From an uncultured Bacteroidales bacterium (GTDB lineage Bacteria > Bacteroidota > Bacteroidia > Bacteroidales > Bacteroidaceae): DNA of 64,000 nucleotides. The stretch lies in NCBI GenBank assembly GCA_902801485.1, contig CADCIP010000016.1, forward strand, positions 1-64,000, read 5' to 3'. The first letter of the stretch is position 1. Each line of letters starts with the position of its first letter. The position numbers and the translations under genes are program-made. Under the pieces are notes generated by a model that had not been told where the DNA came from, did not search any database, and saw only the letters and a program-made list of their open reading frames with translations. Positions 52,698-62,302 of the stretch are shown here, piece by piece.

Positions 52698-52716
52698 CAT
52701 CTATTTAACTATCGCA

Positions 52717-53430
52717 TTAGCTCAAACGGAAATTAACAGGAAGGTTGAAACGAGAACGAACAGTTTTGTTTCCCTGTCTTGCGGGCTTCCACTTAGGCAT
52801 CATCTTTACTACGCGCTCAGCCTCCTTAGATAAGTTTGGATCGGGAGAACGTAATATCTTCACATCAACAATACTTCCGTCACGGTTGACAACAAAGCCT
52901 ACCTGAACACGCCCCTGCACATTCTGCTCGATACAGATCTGAGGATACTTGATATGCTCCTGCAACCACTTCATACATGCCTCGTCACCGCCGGGGAACT
53001 GAGCATTTTCTTCTACAACATCAAAAATTCGATCATCATCGTCAGCTTCAACAACAGGACCTACCGGACCGGAAACAACTGCTGTGGGAGCACCTGTTCC
53101 CACAACGGTGGTGATAGCCTGATTAACTTCCTCGGCAGTCTGAATCTCCTCCTCGGGAAGTTCGGTATCATCCTCAACCTCGTTGATAACCTCCATTACG
53201 GTTGGAGCAGCAGCTGGGGGAGGTGCCATCATCTCTTCCTGATGTGTGATAGGAATCATATCCTCTTCCATTTTGAAATCGTAAATCTTGCCTTCTTCAA
53301 CAACTTTCACCTCACGCTGGGTGTACTCGAAGGCAACAAACATAAGAGCCAAGGACAATACGTAACCAATAAGGATATTGGTGGATTTCTGCCCCTGCAG
53401 TTCTTCGTTCACAGTTTTGTTAGCATCCAT
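52717..53430 (-). CDS. tonB: Energy transducer TonB
   Basis: 237 aa. One N-terminal membrane helix (NILIGYVLSLALMFVAF, residues about 18-35) precedes an acidic/Pro linker (AAAPTVMEVINEVEDDTELP). The C-terminal TonB domain begins near 145 (ENAQFPGGDEACMKWLQEHI) with the hallmark YPQICIEQNVQGRVQVGFVV and ends FNLPVNFRL. It passes energy from ExbB/ExbD to outer-membrane SusC-type receptors. It has its own promoter box and terminator, apart from the exb operon. Confidence 0.94.
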   Translation of the reverse strand: MDANKTVNEELQGQKSTNILIGYVLSLALMFVAFEYTQREVKVVEEGKIYDFKMEEDMIPITHQEEMMAPPPAAAPTVMEVINEVEDDTELPEEEIQTAEEVNQAITTVVGTGAPTAVVSGPVGPVVEADDDDRIFDVVEENAQFPGGDEACMKWLQEHIKYPQICIEQNVQGRVQVGFVVNRDGSIVDVKILRSPDPNLSKEAERVVKMMPKWKPARQGNKTVRSRFNLPVNFRLS

Positions 53431-53476
53431 AATATTTATTTTTCTTGTTTTTAGTCGAAATGGTATCTATTTGGGG

Positions 53477-53484
53477 CAAATTTA
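53477..53484 (-). promoter_or_regulatory. -7 box of tonB
   Basis: TAAATTTG on the minus strand matches TAnnTTTG and lies about 47 nt upstream of the tonB ATG. No TTTG is seen at the -33 position. Confidence 0.4.
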
Positions 53485-53580
53485 GCACATTTTTTTTATT
53501 CCACGCATCTATCAAGTATATTTTTTTGGATTCAATTTAATTTTTGTGCCATAATTGGACAATATTGACAGAAAATGCAC

Positions 53581-53588
53581 TAACTTTG
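53581..53588 (+). promoter_or_regulatory. -7 box of the porQ-cmk-ispH operon
   Basis: TAACTTTG matches TAnnTTTG and lies 20 nt upstream of the porQ ATG at 53609, which supports that start over the upstream in-frame ATG at 53555. Confidence 0.55.
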
Positions 53589-53608
53589 AGCGCAAATTAC
53601 GAAAACAA

Positions 53609-54610
53609 ATGACAAAGAAGCATATACTTCCACTTATTTTGGCATTATTTTTAGTGCAAGCGGAATCATTCTGCCAGGAAAGTACCAGCATTTTCAACTT
53701 TCTTAGCCTCCCCAGTTCTTCACACATGGTGGGATTAGGTGGCAAAAACATATCACTGGTACAAGATGAAATCCACACTGCAGCCGCAAATCCTGCATTG
53801 CTCTCCAACATAAGCGACAAGAGTGTTGGCGTTAATTTCATGTCGTATATGCAAGGATGTAAGGCTGGTGGTGCTGCCTACGCCCAAACAGCTGGCAGCA
53901 GAGGAACATGGGGCGTTTATGCCCAATTTGTGGGTTACGGTTCCATGAAAGAGACAAATCTGGCAGGAGAAATCTTAGGAGACATGAAGCCTTTGGACTT
54001 TTGCATAGGCGGGCAATATAGCTATATGCTTACAGAAAGATTGTCGGGAGGAGCCACAGGAAAGATTATTTACTCTCATTACGGTGAATTCTCGTCTTGC
54101 GCCCTTGCTGTAGATCTTGGTTTAAATTACTTTTGGGAAGAAAAAAACTTTTCCATTTCTGCCGTTGCCAGGAATATCGGTGGTCAGGTAAAGAGGTTCG
54201 GCAACGTTGGAGAACGCCTGCCCTTTGATATGCGAATAGGTTTTACCAAAGGACTTGGACACGCCCCTATCGACATATCCTTAACAATGGTGGACCTGAC
54301 CCATTGGAGCCAGAGTGACTATTTCTCTTCAGACGGTCAGGTTAGCGGGGGACGAATCTTTACCAACCACTTTGAGATTGGCGTTGACGCTTACCCTATT
54401 CCTATTATATATATTTGTGCCGGATTTAATTTCCGACGAGCCTTCGAAATGCAGGCAGCCGGCAGTTCACATGCTGCAGGACTCTCGTTCGGCGCAGGTG
54501 TCAACCTCAAGAAACTGAAGGTAGGAATTGCCTACGCGAAATACCACATCGGGGCTCCTACTCTTTCACTTAACTTTGCATATAGTTTTCAGAAATCAGA
54601 TAAAGAATAA
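53609..54610 (+). CDS. porQ: Type IX secretion system protein PorQ
   Basis: 333 aa with a signal peptide (MTKKHILPLILALFLVQAES). The chain matches PorQ: FLSLPSSSHMVGLGGKNISL, DEIHTAAANPALLSNISDKS, and barrel strands ending TLSLNFAYSF. PorQ is an outer-membrane component of the type IX system, which exports proteins bearing C-terminal sorting domains such as the tails seen at 191-8783. The gene is followed 15 nt later by cmk, a pairing common in Bacteroidota. Confidence 0.88.
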   Translation: MTKKHILPLILALFLVQAESFCQESTSIFNFLSLPSSSHMVGLGGKNISLVQDEIHTAAANPALLSNISDKSVGVNFMSYMQGCKAGGAAYAQTAGSRGTWGVYAQFVGYGSMKETNLAGEILGDMKPLDFCIGGQYSYMLTERLSGGATGKIIYSHYGEFSSCALAVDLGLNYFWEEKNFSISAVARNIGGQVKRFGNVGERLPFDMRIGFTKGLGHAPIDISLTMVDLTHWSQSDYFSSDGQVSGGRIFTNHFEIGVDAYPIPIIYICAGFNFRRAFEMQAAGSSHAAGLSFGAGVNLKKLKVGIAYAKYHIGAPTLSLNFAYSFQKSDKE

Positions 54611-54625
54611 ACTACGTATTTTATT

Positions 54626-55315
54626 ATGAACAAGATAACAATAGCCATTGACGGGCACTCTTCGTGCGGTAAGAGTACGATGGCAAAAGATTTGGCAAAA
54701 GAGATTGGATATGTGTACATAGACACAGGAGCCATGTACAGAGCTGTAACACTTTTCTGTTTGCAGAACGGACTCATCAAGGATGAGGTCATCAACACAG
54801 AGGAGCTAAAAAAACGCATGAACGATATCTCCATAACTTTTCAGCTGAATCCTGCCACAGGCAGGCCCGATACATATCTGAACGGCATCTGCGTAGAAAA
54901 CAAGATACGCACCTTAGAAGTTTCCGGAAAAGTGAGCTATGTTGCCGCACTGGATTTTGTCAGAGAGGCAATGGTTGACCTGCAAAGACTAATGGGAGAG
55001 GCAAAAGGCGTTATCATGGATGGCAGAGACATCGGTACCGTTGTTTTCCCCAATGCAGAATTGAAAATATTTGTGACGGCAAGCGATGAGATTCGAGCAC
55101 AGAGAAGATATGACGAACTGATCGCCAAAGGGGAAAAATGCAATATGGAGGAGATTCTTACCAATATACGCGAACGCGACAGGATAGACAGTACACGTGC
55201 CGTCAGTCCACTCAGGAAAGCCGAGGACGCTATTGTCTTGGACAACAGCCACATGACTATTCCCGAACAAAAGGAATGGCTGCTGGCTCAATTCCAACGC
55301 GTAACAGCAGGATGA
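54626..55315 (+). CDS. cmk: Cytidylate kinase
   Basis: 229 aa. P-loop [15 protein letters not shown] (residues 10-24), CMP-binding [19 protein letters not shown], and the LID region [19 protein letters not shown] are all present. It phosphorylates CMP and dCMP with ATP. Its stop overlaps the ispH start by 4 nt. Confidence 0.96.
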   Translation: MNKITIAIDGHSSCGKSTMAKDLAKEIGYVYIDTGAMYRAVTLFCLQNGLIKDEVINTEELKKRMNDISITFQLNPATGRPDTYLNGICVENKIRTLEVSGKVSYVAALDFVREAMVDLQRLMGEAKGVIMDGRDIGTVVFPNAELKIFVTASDEIRAQRRYDELIAKGEKCNMEEILTNIRERDRIDSTRAVSPLRKAEDAIVLDNSHMTIPEQKEWLLAQFQRVTAG

Positions 55316-56184
55316 ACATCGAGATTGACCACGGATCGGGCTTTTGTTTCGGTGTAACACGCGCCATAGGAAAAGCTGAGGAAGAACTGAAAAAAGACGG
55401 TCGCCTGTTCTGTCTGGGCGACATTGTCCATAACGGGAAGGAGTGCGACCGCTTGCAGCGTTTGGGTCTTACCGCCATCAATCACGAAGAACTGAAAGGC
55501 ATTCAGAAATCTAAAGTCCTGCTGAGGGCACATGGAGAGCCACCTTCTACTTACCTCCTTGCCCAAAAGAACGAAATAGAGATTATAGATGCCACGTGTC
55601 CCGTTGTACTGCATCTTCAGGAACGTATCAAGAAAGAGTACAACACAGACCTTGAGCACAAGAAGCAGATTGTCATCTTTGGCAAAAACGGTCATGCTGA
55701 AGTACTTGGCTTGGTAGGACAGACAGAAGGTACGGCCATTGTCATTGAGTCGACAGAAGACCTTCACAAACTGGATTACCATAAAGATATCTGTCTGTAC
55801 TCACAGACAACCAAGCCCCTTGATGAGTTCAGGCGCATTGTTGAATACATAAAGCAGCACATTGGCAGCAATGCCACGTTTACCTTCTACGACACCATCT
55901 GCCGACAAGTGGCAAACAGAATGCCTAACATCAGAGAGTTTGCCAACAAGCATGACGTTGTACTTTTTGTTTGTGGGAAGAAAAGCAGTAACGGGAAGGT
56001 GTTATTCAAGGAATGCAAGGACGCAAACCCCCAATCTTATATGATAGATACAGCCAACGAAATTGACCTTCGTTGGCTGCAAGATTGTAATTCTGTTGGT
56101 ATATGTGGGGCTACGAGCACCCCTAAATGGCTAATGGAGGAGTGCAAAATAAGAATCGAGGAGTTGCTTGGCAGCAATAAATGA
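55312..56184 (+). CDS. ispH: 4-hydroxy-3-methylbut-2-enyl diphosphate reductase
   Basis: 290 aa from ATG 55312, which overlaps the cmk stop (ATGA). IspH makes isopentenyl and dimethylallyl diphosphate in the last step of the MEP pathway using a 4Fe-4S cluster. The first cluster Cys is in [20 protein letters not shown], the second in [16 protein letters not shown], the third in [13 protein letters not shown]. Other landmarks are [10 protein letters not shown] and [15 protein letters not shown]. Its last 54 nt overlap the convergent meaB gene. Confidence 0.95.
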   Translation: MNIEIDHGSGFCFGVTRAIGKAEEELKKDGRLFCLGDIVHNGKECDRLQRLGLTAINHEELKGIQKSKVLLRAHGEPPSTYLLAQKNEIEIIDATCPVVLHLQERIKKEYNTDLEHKKQIVIFGKNGHAEVLGLVGQTEGTAIVIESTEDLHKLDYHKDICLYSQTTKPLDEFRRIVEYIKQHIGSNATFTFYDTICRQVANRMPNIREFANKHDVVLFVCGKKSSNGKVLFKECKDANPQSYMIDTANEIDLRWLQDCNSVGICGATSTPKWLMEECKIRIEELLGSNK

Positions 56185-57228
56185 CGACCGCCTTCCCTCT
56201 AACACACTCTTTTCAGCAGCCAGTAACATGTCTGCTATTGTGGGATTCTGATAGAAATTGTTACGCAACTGCTCATTTATACTCTCGTACATCCAATATT
56301 TTGACTGTTCAGCACGACGGTACTCAAAGTATCCGTTCTTCTTAACATAGTCTATATATTCATATATCATATCCCAAATCTCCTTGATTCCCAACGCATA
56401 GAAGCCACTGTAAGTAAGAACCTTTGGCTGCCATCCGCTATCTGGCATAGGGAACAATTGCAGGGCATTTCGGAACTGTGTGGCAGCTAACTGGCATTTG
56501 TCCACATTGTTACCGTCGCATTTATTAATGACGATACCGTCTGCCATTTCCATAATGCCTCGTTTGATTCCCTGCAATTCGTCGCCTGTACCAGCCAACT
56601 GGATGAGCAGGAAAAAATCAACCATAGAATGACAGGCTGTCTCACTTTGCCCCACTCCGACTGTCTCTACGAAAATCTTATCGAATCCTGCAGCTTCACA
56701 TAGGACAATCGTTTCGCGTGTCTTTCTGGCAACACCACCCAAGCTTCCAGCCGAGGGACTAGGACGAATGAATGAATCCGGATGAACAGAAAGTTTCTCC
56801 ATTCGGGTCTTGTCACCCAATATGCTTCCTTTGGAACGCTCACTGCTGGGGTCTATAGCCAATACAGCCAACCTTCCGCCATACTCTTTCAGCACGTGTA
56901 TGCCAAATTCATCTATACTTGTACTCTTTCCTGCCCCGGGAACTCCACTGATGCCCACCCTGACACTATTTCCGGAATAGGGTAAACATTTCTCTATTAC
57001 TTCCTGGGCAATAGACTGATGAGAGGGGTTCGTACTCTCGACAAGCGTGACAGCCTGACCCAATATCGAGACATTGCCTCGTAAGATTCCTTCCACGTAA
57101 TCTCCTGCCGTCAGCTGGTGACGTGCAAACCGGCCACGTTTCAGATAAGGATTGACTATAGAAACAGGCCCCACGCCACTATTAACGGTCAGGCCTTCAT
57201 ACTCTGGACTGTTTTCGGGATGCTCCAT
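56131..57228 (-). CDS. meaB: MeaB/ArgK-type P-loop GTPase
   Basis: 365 aa. Walker A GISGVPGAGKSTSIDEFG, Walker B-like VLAIDPSSERSKGSILGDKT, VETVGVGQSETACHSMVDFF and the NKCD guanine motif (VINKCDGN) identify the MeaB family. These chaperones guard methylmalonyl-CoA mutase and load its cobalamin. The mutase is not in the window. The gene ends inside the convergent ispH frame (54-nt overlap). Confidence 0.94.
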   Translation of the reverse strand: MEHPENSPEYEGLTVNSGVGPVSIVNPYLKRGRFARHQLTAGDYVEGILRGNVSILGQAVTLVESTNPSHQSIAQEVIEKCLPYSGNSVRVGISGVPGAGKSTSIDEFGIHVLKEYGGRLAVLAIDPSSERSKGSILGDKTRMEKLSVHPDSFIRPSPSAGSLGGVARKTRETIVLCEAAGFDKIFVETVGVGQSETACHSMVDFFLLIQLAGTGDELQGIKRGIMEMADGIVINKCDGNNVDKCQLAATQFRNALQLFPMPDSGWQPKVLTYSGFYALGIKEIWDMIYEYIDYVKKNGYFEYRRAEQSKYWMYESINEQLRNNFYQNPTIADMLLAAEKSVLEGRRSSFIAAKQLLDSYFALLH

Positions 57229-57238
57229 ATCTAATGCT

Positions 57239-58306
57239 TTATTGTTTTACATCGATGTTAATAACTGTCTTTGGCTTTGAAGGGTCGTTGGTTATCAGTA
57301 AAACCCTTGGACGCCATTTTTCACGCTTCAGGTATTTCGGTGTTACACTTACCTTTAACTTCGTACTTGCTCCGGGTTTCAGCTCTCTGTTCCCTAAACT
57401 TACGGAAACGGCCTTATTAAAGACTTGCACCTGTTCAATGCGCAAATTGCTTTTTCCCCTGTTAAAGAGAAGGAGCGTACGGGTTAGCTTTGACTTTCCT
57501 GTCAAAGGACCGAATTCTATAGAAGGTTCTGCAAGATATAATTCAGGAGCATTTTTTCTCTCCTCATCTGTCATCTTCGAAAAATCAGGCAGCAAAATGG
57601 CAGAAATCTGAATCTCATTGGCTTCATTTATCTTGTCGCCCAAATAACGGGAGAAATACACCGATGTCTTGTTTAGTCCCAGCTGCAACAACTTGTCGCT
57701 ATCCAACGTCAACTTAATGAGTCCCTTCTTTCCCGCAGGCACATTCTCCGGGATATACTCCGCTGAAAGATAGGCAGGCAAATGCATGAGTTTCGGTCGG
57801 AAAGCGGTATGTTCCTTATTTATCAATGCCACTTCTACCACAGGGTGTTCACCTTTATGTACATCGTCGAACTCCAGATAGTTGGTCTGTATCTGAACAT
57901 TTCCCAAATCTATCGGATAATCATCGTCAACATTCTGAACTTCTGTAACTACAGTGCCTTGCATCCCCAGATATACGGGAGACTCGGATGCATTTGTCAT
58001 CACTTCCACTTCCTTAAAGAAAGTTCCCAATGTGCTGGCATCATAAACCACCGCTATCTCGCCGCTCCCACCTGCAGGAACAGCATCTTTGGGATAAGAA
58101 ACATCCATACAGCCACAAGAAGCTTTTGCAGAAGAAATCGTAAGAGGCTGATTTCCTTTATTAACAAAGCTAAACACCACCCGCTTGGGTTGCTGGAATT
58201 CCACCTCGCCCAGTTTCTTTATCTCCGCCTCTGGAACAAAGCGAGGCTGTGCATGCAGAGTCGCTGCACTCATTATACCAAAAAGGAACAAATATATTGG
58301 TTTCAT
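57239..58306 (-). CDS. DUF1573 secreted protein
   Basis: 355 aa with a signal peptide (MKPIYLFLFGIMSAATLHAQ). DUF1573 (an ASPM/SPD-2/Hydin-like Ig fold) is clear from EVEFQQPKRVVFSFVNKGNQ, PLTISSAKASCGCMDVSYP and the later repeat LLFNRGKSNLRIEQVQVFN. The CGC pair after the first strand set is usual. These proteins are abundant and periplasmic in Bacteroidota, with unknown role. It overlaps the DUF4837 gene by 4 nt and ends 10 nt before meaB starts. Confidence 0.9.
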   Translation of the reverse strand: MKPIYLFLFGIMSAATLHAQPRFVPEAEIKKLGEVEFQQPKRVVFSFVNKGNQPLTISSAKASCGCMDVSYPKDAVPAGGSGEIAVVYDASTLGTFFKEVEVMTNASESPVYLGMQGTVVTEVQNVDDDYPIDLGNVQIQTNYLEFDDVHKGEHPVVEVALINKEHTAFRPKLMHLPAYLSAEYIPENVPAGKKGLIKLTLDSDKLLQLGLNKTSVYFSRYLGDKINEANEIQISAILLPDFSKMTDEERKNAPELYLAEPSIEFGPLTGKSKLTRTLLLFNRGKSNLRIEQVQVFNKAVSVSLGNRELKPGASTKLKVSVTPKYLKREKWRPRVLLITNDPSKPKTVINIDVKQ

Positions 58307-59301
58307 TTCTGTTTGTCTGTCTTATACAATGTTCTTAATGACGCCTCCAAAGTACGTAGCAAATCGCGCTTATCCGTTGAGGGTGAATACACGAACCCCT
58401 CGGTGACAATTATCTTGCTATTTGCTGAATCAACCCTTGTCTGCGAAACGAAAGGTCCGCCCAGTGCACCATTTCTCATCTCCCACAGTCCACGTACCTC
58501 GTAAACTCTCTGTTCACCAATATCACGCATATTGGGAAACAGAACAGGAGAACCGTCAATCTTTGTCGTCTGCATCCACTGGTCCGGTCTGCTCCCGGGG
58601 ATATTCTCACGCATTACGGAATCACGGCAAGCCACAAAATACTCTGTATCTGAAATATCCTTGCCATCCCATGGTAATGTATAGAGGACAATATTCAGGT
58701 CTTTTTCATTCAGATTTGTCCCCGCCCAGACAAAATTCTTTCCTATTTTGCTGGCCCTGATCTGCCTGGGAACTTTCAGGCCGTACCCCAACATAGATGC
58801 AAACCTCTGGGACAAATCCCTGTTATAATGTTTACGCATTTCTGCCGCACGCATCTCAATCTGCGCATCATCTATTATGCCGCGAATATACATAGCTTTT
58901 TCCGAGAGGAACTCGCGTAACGATTCCAAATTGGGGGCTGACACCGTCACTTCTATCTGGGGCTTTGCCACAACGTCTCTGGAAACACCCACCATAGCAC
59001 ACTTCAAGTTGCCATCCAAATGTACAAAGAGTTTACTGTGGAACGTCGTGTATGTCTGCGTATAATGGCGCGAAGATATCCTGACAGTTTGGAAATAGGG
59101 CTCATGACGCATCAGCCCGGGAACAGAACCTTGGGTTATCTCCTTTAACGAATCTGCTATATCGCTTTGCCAGATTTTGTCATCGACCACCAAAAGGAGT
59201 TCGCTTGGCAAACCTTTCGAGGCCACAATCCTGACTTTCCTATCCCTTGAAGTACAAGAAATAAGGCAAGATAACAACATTATAACAAATAACAATCTCA
59301 T
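58303..59301 (-). CDS. DUF4837 lipoprotein
   Basis: 332 aa. The leader ends with a lipobox (LLSCLISCTS). The rest matches the DUF4837 family of Bacteroidota: GLPSELLLVVDDKIWQSDIA, SLKEITQGSVPGLMRHEPYF, FASMLGYGLKVPRQIRASKI and MRENIPGSRPDQWMQTTKID. The function is not known. It heads a likely operon with DUF1573 and meaB, driven by the canonical promoter at 59360-59391. Confidence 0.9.
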   Translation of the reverse strand: MRLLFVIMLLSCLISCTSRDRKVRIVASKGLPSELLLVVDDKIWQSDIADSLKEITQGSVPGLMRHEPYFQTVRISSRHYTQTYTTFHSKLFVHLDGNLKCAMVGVSRDVVAKPQIEVTVSAPNLESLREFLSEKAMYIRGIIDDAQIEMRAAEMRKHYNRDLSQRFASMLGYGLKVPRQIRASKIGKNFVWAGTNLNEKDLNIVLYTLPWDGKDISDTEYFVACRDSVMRENIPGSRPDQWMQTTKIDGSPVLFPNMRDIGEQRVYEVRGLWEMRNGALGGPFVSQTRVDSANSKIIVTEGFVYSPSTDKRDLLRTLEASLRTLYKTDKQK

Positions 59302-59359
59302 ATCTGTTTCCTATTCTCGTTATAGCAGACTGTTTTTACAGCTTTTTCATTCTCACCCA

Positions 59360-59391
59360 CAAAGGTATCTTCTTTTTCCGAAAATGGCAAA
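59360..59391 (-). promoter_or_regulatory. Bacteroidota promoter of the DUF4837 operon
   Basis: On the minus strand TTTG (59391-59388), a 20-nt spacer and TACCTTTG (59367-59360) match the consensus. It lies about 60 nt upstream of the ATG at 59301. Confidence 0.7.
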
Positions 59392-59461
59392 AACAAGTCC
59401 AAAAACTTCCACTCTTGTTGATTTTTTTAACAGATATAACGGTTGAATCAGAATAATAATG

Positions 59462-59469
59462 TAATTTTG
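59462..59469 (+). promoter_or_regulatory. -7 box of the membrane glycosyltransferase gene
   Basis: TAATTTTG matches TAnnTTTG and lies 19 nt upstream of the ATG at 59489. Confidence 0.5.
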
Positions 59470-59488
59470 CCGGCGAATATTAATAATA

Positions 59489-61048
59489 ATGTATTTTATG
59501 AAGCAAACGGACTGTCACGAGCCGCTATTCCTGTTCCTTTTCGCAGTACTCATATCCACATTGTTCAGTACATGTTCTTTTCTGTACCCGCTTAATCCGT
59601 GGGACGATGCCAACGTGTATATGACCATAGGCAATGCCATGCTAAGCGGCAAGGAACTTTACGTAGATATATTCGACCACAAGGGGCCCGTTCTGTACCT
59701 CATGCACGAGATGGCAGCCATATTGTCACGCAACAGTTTTATCGGTATCTATATAATAGAGATTATCTGCAGTTTCTTCTTTATGTGGTACTCGCTACGT
59801 ACCATGCGCCTTTTCACTTCTTCTAAAATAGTATTGCCGCTGACCTACCTCCTGGGTTGGCTTACGCTCTCTTCGGACTTTTTCTATTTTGGCGATAGCG
59901 TCGAGGAATTTTCGTTACCTATTCTGGCACATTGTCTGTACTTCATGCTCCGCTTTGTCAGAAACCGCCAAACTCCGCTTTGGTGGCAGTCACTTATCAT
60001 GGGAGTGGGATTAGGCCTTATCTTTTGGACAAAGTTCAATATTCTGTTCTTCTATATCGGAGGCACGCTTGCCCTTGCCTATATTGCATGGAAACACCAA
60101 CAGTTTAAGGATTTTCGGCGTACCATCCGATTTGTATGTTTCGGTTATGTACTGGCAACCATCCCCGTTCTGGCATATTTCATTACACACGGAACATTCG
60201 GGGCCCTCTTTGATGCGTATTTTATGGTTAACCTTTTCCAGTATCACGGTACCGCCACCAATGGCGAGCCTGACTTCTGGTGGTTCCCGCTTGTTAAGCT
60301 TTCTATCTGGACCGTATTTGTACTGCCTATCTTCTTTGCCCGTACACGATGGGAAATTAAACTGCTTATATTAGGCACATTCGGTATCCTTTTGCTTTCA
60401 TTCGCCACTATGACTGTACAATTCTACTACGTACTGCTGATGTACGTATTTGCACCACTATTAATATATTTCTTCAGAAACCACATACCTACGTTACGTA
60501 CATACATCATTCTGGGAATGATAGCCTTTGTATCCGCCGCCACCAACTGGAATATCGTTACGCTCTTGAACGGAACATTCCCCCGTTGCGTTCTTGAAAT
60601 GGCCGAAATAATAAATGCCAACGAGAGCGACGATAGCGAAGTGCTTACCTTCAGTTCGTACGATACAGGAATTTACCAGCACACGCGGCATCTGCCCCCT
60701 AACAAGAATTACTTTATGTCCAGCATTCTTGATCCGGAAATACGTAAGGAACAGGCCGACTTGGTTGCTTCCGGTAAGGTACGCTATCTGGTACGTGAAA
60801 TCGGAGCTATCATAACCTGCCATAAGTACTACGATGTTCCTATACCTGACAACTATCGTTGCATCTACGACAAGGAAGAATTGTTCCGCTATCGTTTAAT
60901 AACCACGCCCCTGAAGTTCCTTTGGAACCTTACTTACCCTCGCGTGTTGCTTAAACATATCATGAAACCTGTCACGGTAAACCAACGTATGCTGATTTAC
61001 GAAAGGGAGCCTTCAAAAGATTCTGAAGATAATAGAATTAACTATTGA
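59489..61048 (+). CDS. Multi-pass membrane protein, GT39/ArnT-like glycosyltransferase
   Basis: 519 aa; ATG 59498 is an alternative start. About ten membrane helices (LFLFLFAVLISTLFSTCSFL, YIIEIICSFFFMWYSLRTM, VLYVF-type segments) follow a first periplasmic loop with NPWDDANVYMTIGNAMLSG and KELYVDIFDHKGPVLYLMHE. The Asp pair and DHKGP motif resemble polyprenyl-phosphate-dependent C-type glycosyltransferases of the GT39/GT83 group. The C-terminal 110 residues are soluble. Substrate unknown. It converges with gtrA, leaving a gap of 3 nt. Confidence 0.8.
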   Translation: MYFMKQTDCHEPLFLFLFAVLISTLFSTCSFLYPLNPWDDANVYMTIGNAMLSGKELYVDIFDHKGPVLYLMHEMAAILSRNSFIGIYIIEIICSFFFMWYSLRTMRLFTSSKIVLPLTYLLGWLTLSSDFFYFGDSVEEFSLPILAHCLYFMLRFVRNRQTPLWWQSLIMGVGLGLIFWTKFNILFFYIGGTLALAYIAWKHQQFKDFRRTIRFVCFGYVLATIPVLAYFITHGTFGALFDAYFMVNLFQYHGTATNGEPDFWWFPLVKLSIWTVFVLPIFFARTRWEIKLLILGTFGILLLSFATMTVQFYYVLLMYVFAPLLIYFFRNHIPTLRTYIILGMIAFVSAATNWNIVTLLNGTFPRCVLEMAEIINANESDDSEVLTFSSYDTGIYQHTRHLPPNKNYFMSSILDPEIRKEQADLVASGKVRYLVREIGAIITCHKYYDVPIPDNYRCIYDKEELFRYRLITTPLKFLWNLTYPRVLLKHIMKPVTVNQRMLIYEREPSKDSEDNRINY

Positions 61049-61051
61049 CTT

Positions 61052-61453
61052 TTATTCGGTTTTTCTCACTACTGTGCGTATTATCAGGAAGTTTGTTACG
61101 GCACTGATAATAGCCATTGGTATATAAGCGACGGAATCATCCATATCGAATACTTCTACAAACAACCACATCAATCCCATGCGTACCACGAAGAGATTAA
61201 ACATGTGTGCACCGATGACTCCTACTAAATTATGAACCGATGGAGTAGTCCTGAAAGTCCAATATATGGTAAGGAAATAATTAACACTAAGCGAGATGAG
61301 GTAGCCAGAGATAAGTGCCACCTGATATGGTGCAAAAAGACGCACAATATAGAATATTGCAGCATCAATCAAGGCACATGTTCCACCCACAATGCAGAAA
61401 CGGACGAACTGCCTTGTCTCGTCTTTGTTAACTATCTTCTTTACCTTATTCAT
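61052..61453 (-). CDS. GtrA family membrane protein
   Basis: 133 aa with four membrane helices (FCIVGGTCALIDAAIFYIVR, YQVALISGYLISLSVNYFLT, LVGVIGAHMFNLFVVRMGLM, IPMAIISAVTNFLIIRTVV). The start ETRQFVRFCIVGG is typical for GtrA, a family thought to move lipid-linked sugars across the inner membrane. It begins at the base before the murI stop region, so it is read with the bamA-ompH-murI operon. The neighbouring membrane glycosyltransferase on the other strand may use related donors. Confidence 0.88.
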   Translation of the reverse strand: MNKVKKIVNKDETRQFVRFCIVGGTCALIDAAIFYIVRLFAPYQVALISGYLISLSVNYFLTIYWTFRTTPSVHNLVGVIGAHMFNLFVVRMGLMWLFVEVFDMDDSVAYIPMAIISAVTNFLIIRTVVRKTE

Positions 61454-62302
61454 TTATTCCAAATATACTCTTTTTGCAGTAAGCGGTTCACTCATAAAAG
61501 CCGCGGCATTACTCTGGAAAGCCTCAGCCTGTTCTGTGGTCAGAAAACGGGTTGTACCTCCACAAGTGACTTGCGCCCCCATCTCGGGATGACGATTCAG
61601 GTAGTCACGTAAACTGTCTGCCACATAAAAACCTTGCTCAATGACGTGTACACCAGAAGGCATGTATCTGCTAATCTTGTTCATCAACAGCGGATAATGA
61701 GTACAACCTAGAATTACACTGTCAATCTGAGGGTCCCGTCCAAACAGATTATCAATATTCTTCTTTACAAAATAGTCTGCGCCAGGACTGTCATACTCGT
61801 CATTTTCCACCAATGGCACCCACATCGGGCAGGCCTCGCCTGTAACTTGGATGTCAGGATGCAGTTTGGCAATTTCCAACTCGTATGTAGCACTACGTAC
61901 AGTACCCGAAGTAGCCATGATACCCACATGGCGGCTCTTGGAAATAGTGCCGACAACCTCGACCGTGGGGCGAATCACTCCCAGCACCCGACGTTGCGGA
62001 TCCATCTTTGGAAGGTCGTTTTGCTGTATGCTACGCAGGGCTTTCGCCGAAGCCGTATTACAGCCCAGAATTACCAAGTGGCAACCTTGTTCAAAGAGAT
62101 ACCGTACTGCCTGCAAGGTAAATTCATAAACTATGTCAAAAGAACGCATTCCGTATGGGGCCCTGGCATTATCACCCAAATACAGATAGTCGTACTGCGG
62201 CATTAACAAACGTATTTGCCGCAGTATTGTAAGACCTCCATAACCCGAATCGAAAATACCAATCGGGCCAGGATCCTGTGGGAACTTATTCGTTCTGATC
62301 AT
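61454..62302 (-). CDS. murI: Glutamate racemase
   Basis: 282 aa. MurI makes D-glutamate for peptidoglycan. The two catalytic Cys are in VILGCNTASAKALRS and SVILGCTHYPLLMNKI. The N-terminal GIFDSGYGGLTILRQI and DNARAPYG are also conserved. The start overlaps the end of the upstream ompH gene by 17 nt, showing translational coupling within the envelope operon. Confidence 0.95.
   Translation of the reverse strand: MIRTNKFPQDPGPIGIFDSGYGGLTILRQIRLLMPQYDYLYLGDNARAPYGMRSFDIVYEFTLQAVRYLFEQGCHLVILGCNTASAKALRSIQQNDLPKMDPQRRVLGVIRPTVEVVGTISKSRHVGIMATSGTVRSATYELEIAKLHPDIQVTGEACPMWVPLVENDEYDSPGADYFVKKNIDNLFGRDPQIDSVILGCTHYPLLMNKISRYMPSGVHVIEQGFYVADSLRDYLNRHPEMGAQVTCGGTTRFLTTEQAEAFQSNAAAFMSEPLTAKRVYLE

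Noticed and set aside
53512-53841. 109-codon minus-strand frame opposite porQ start
   Set aside because: Overlaps the porQ promoter and signal peptide on the other strand and has no domain.
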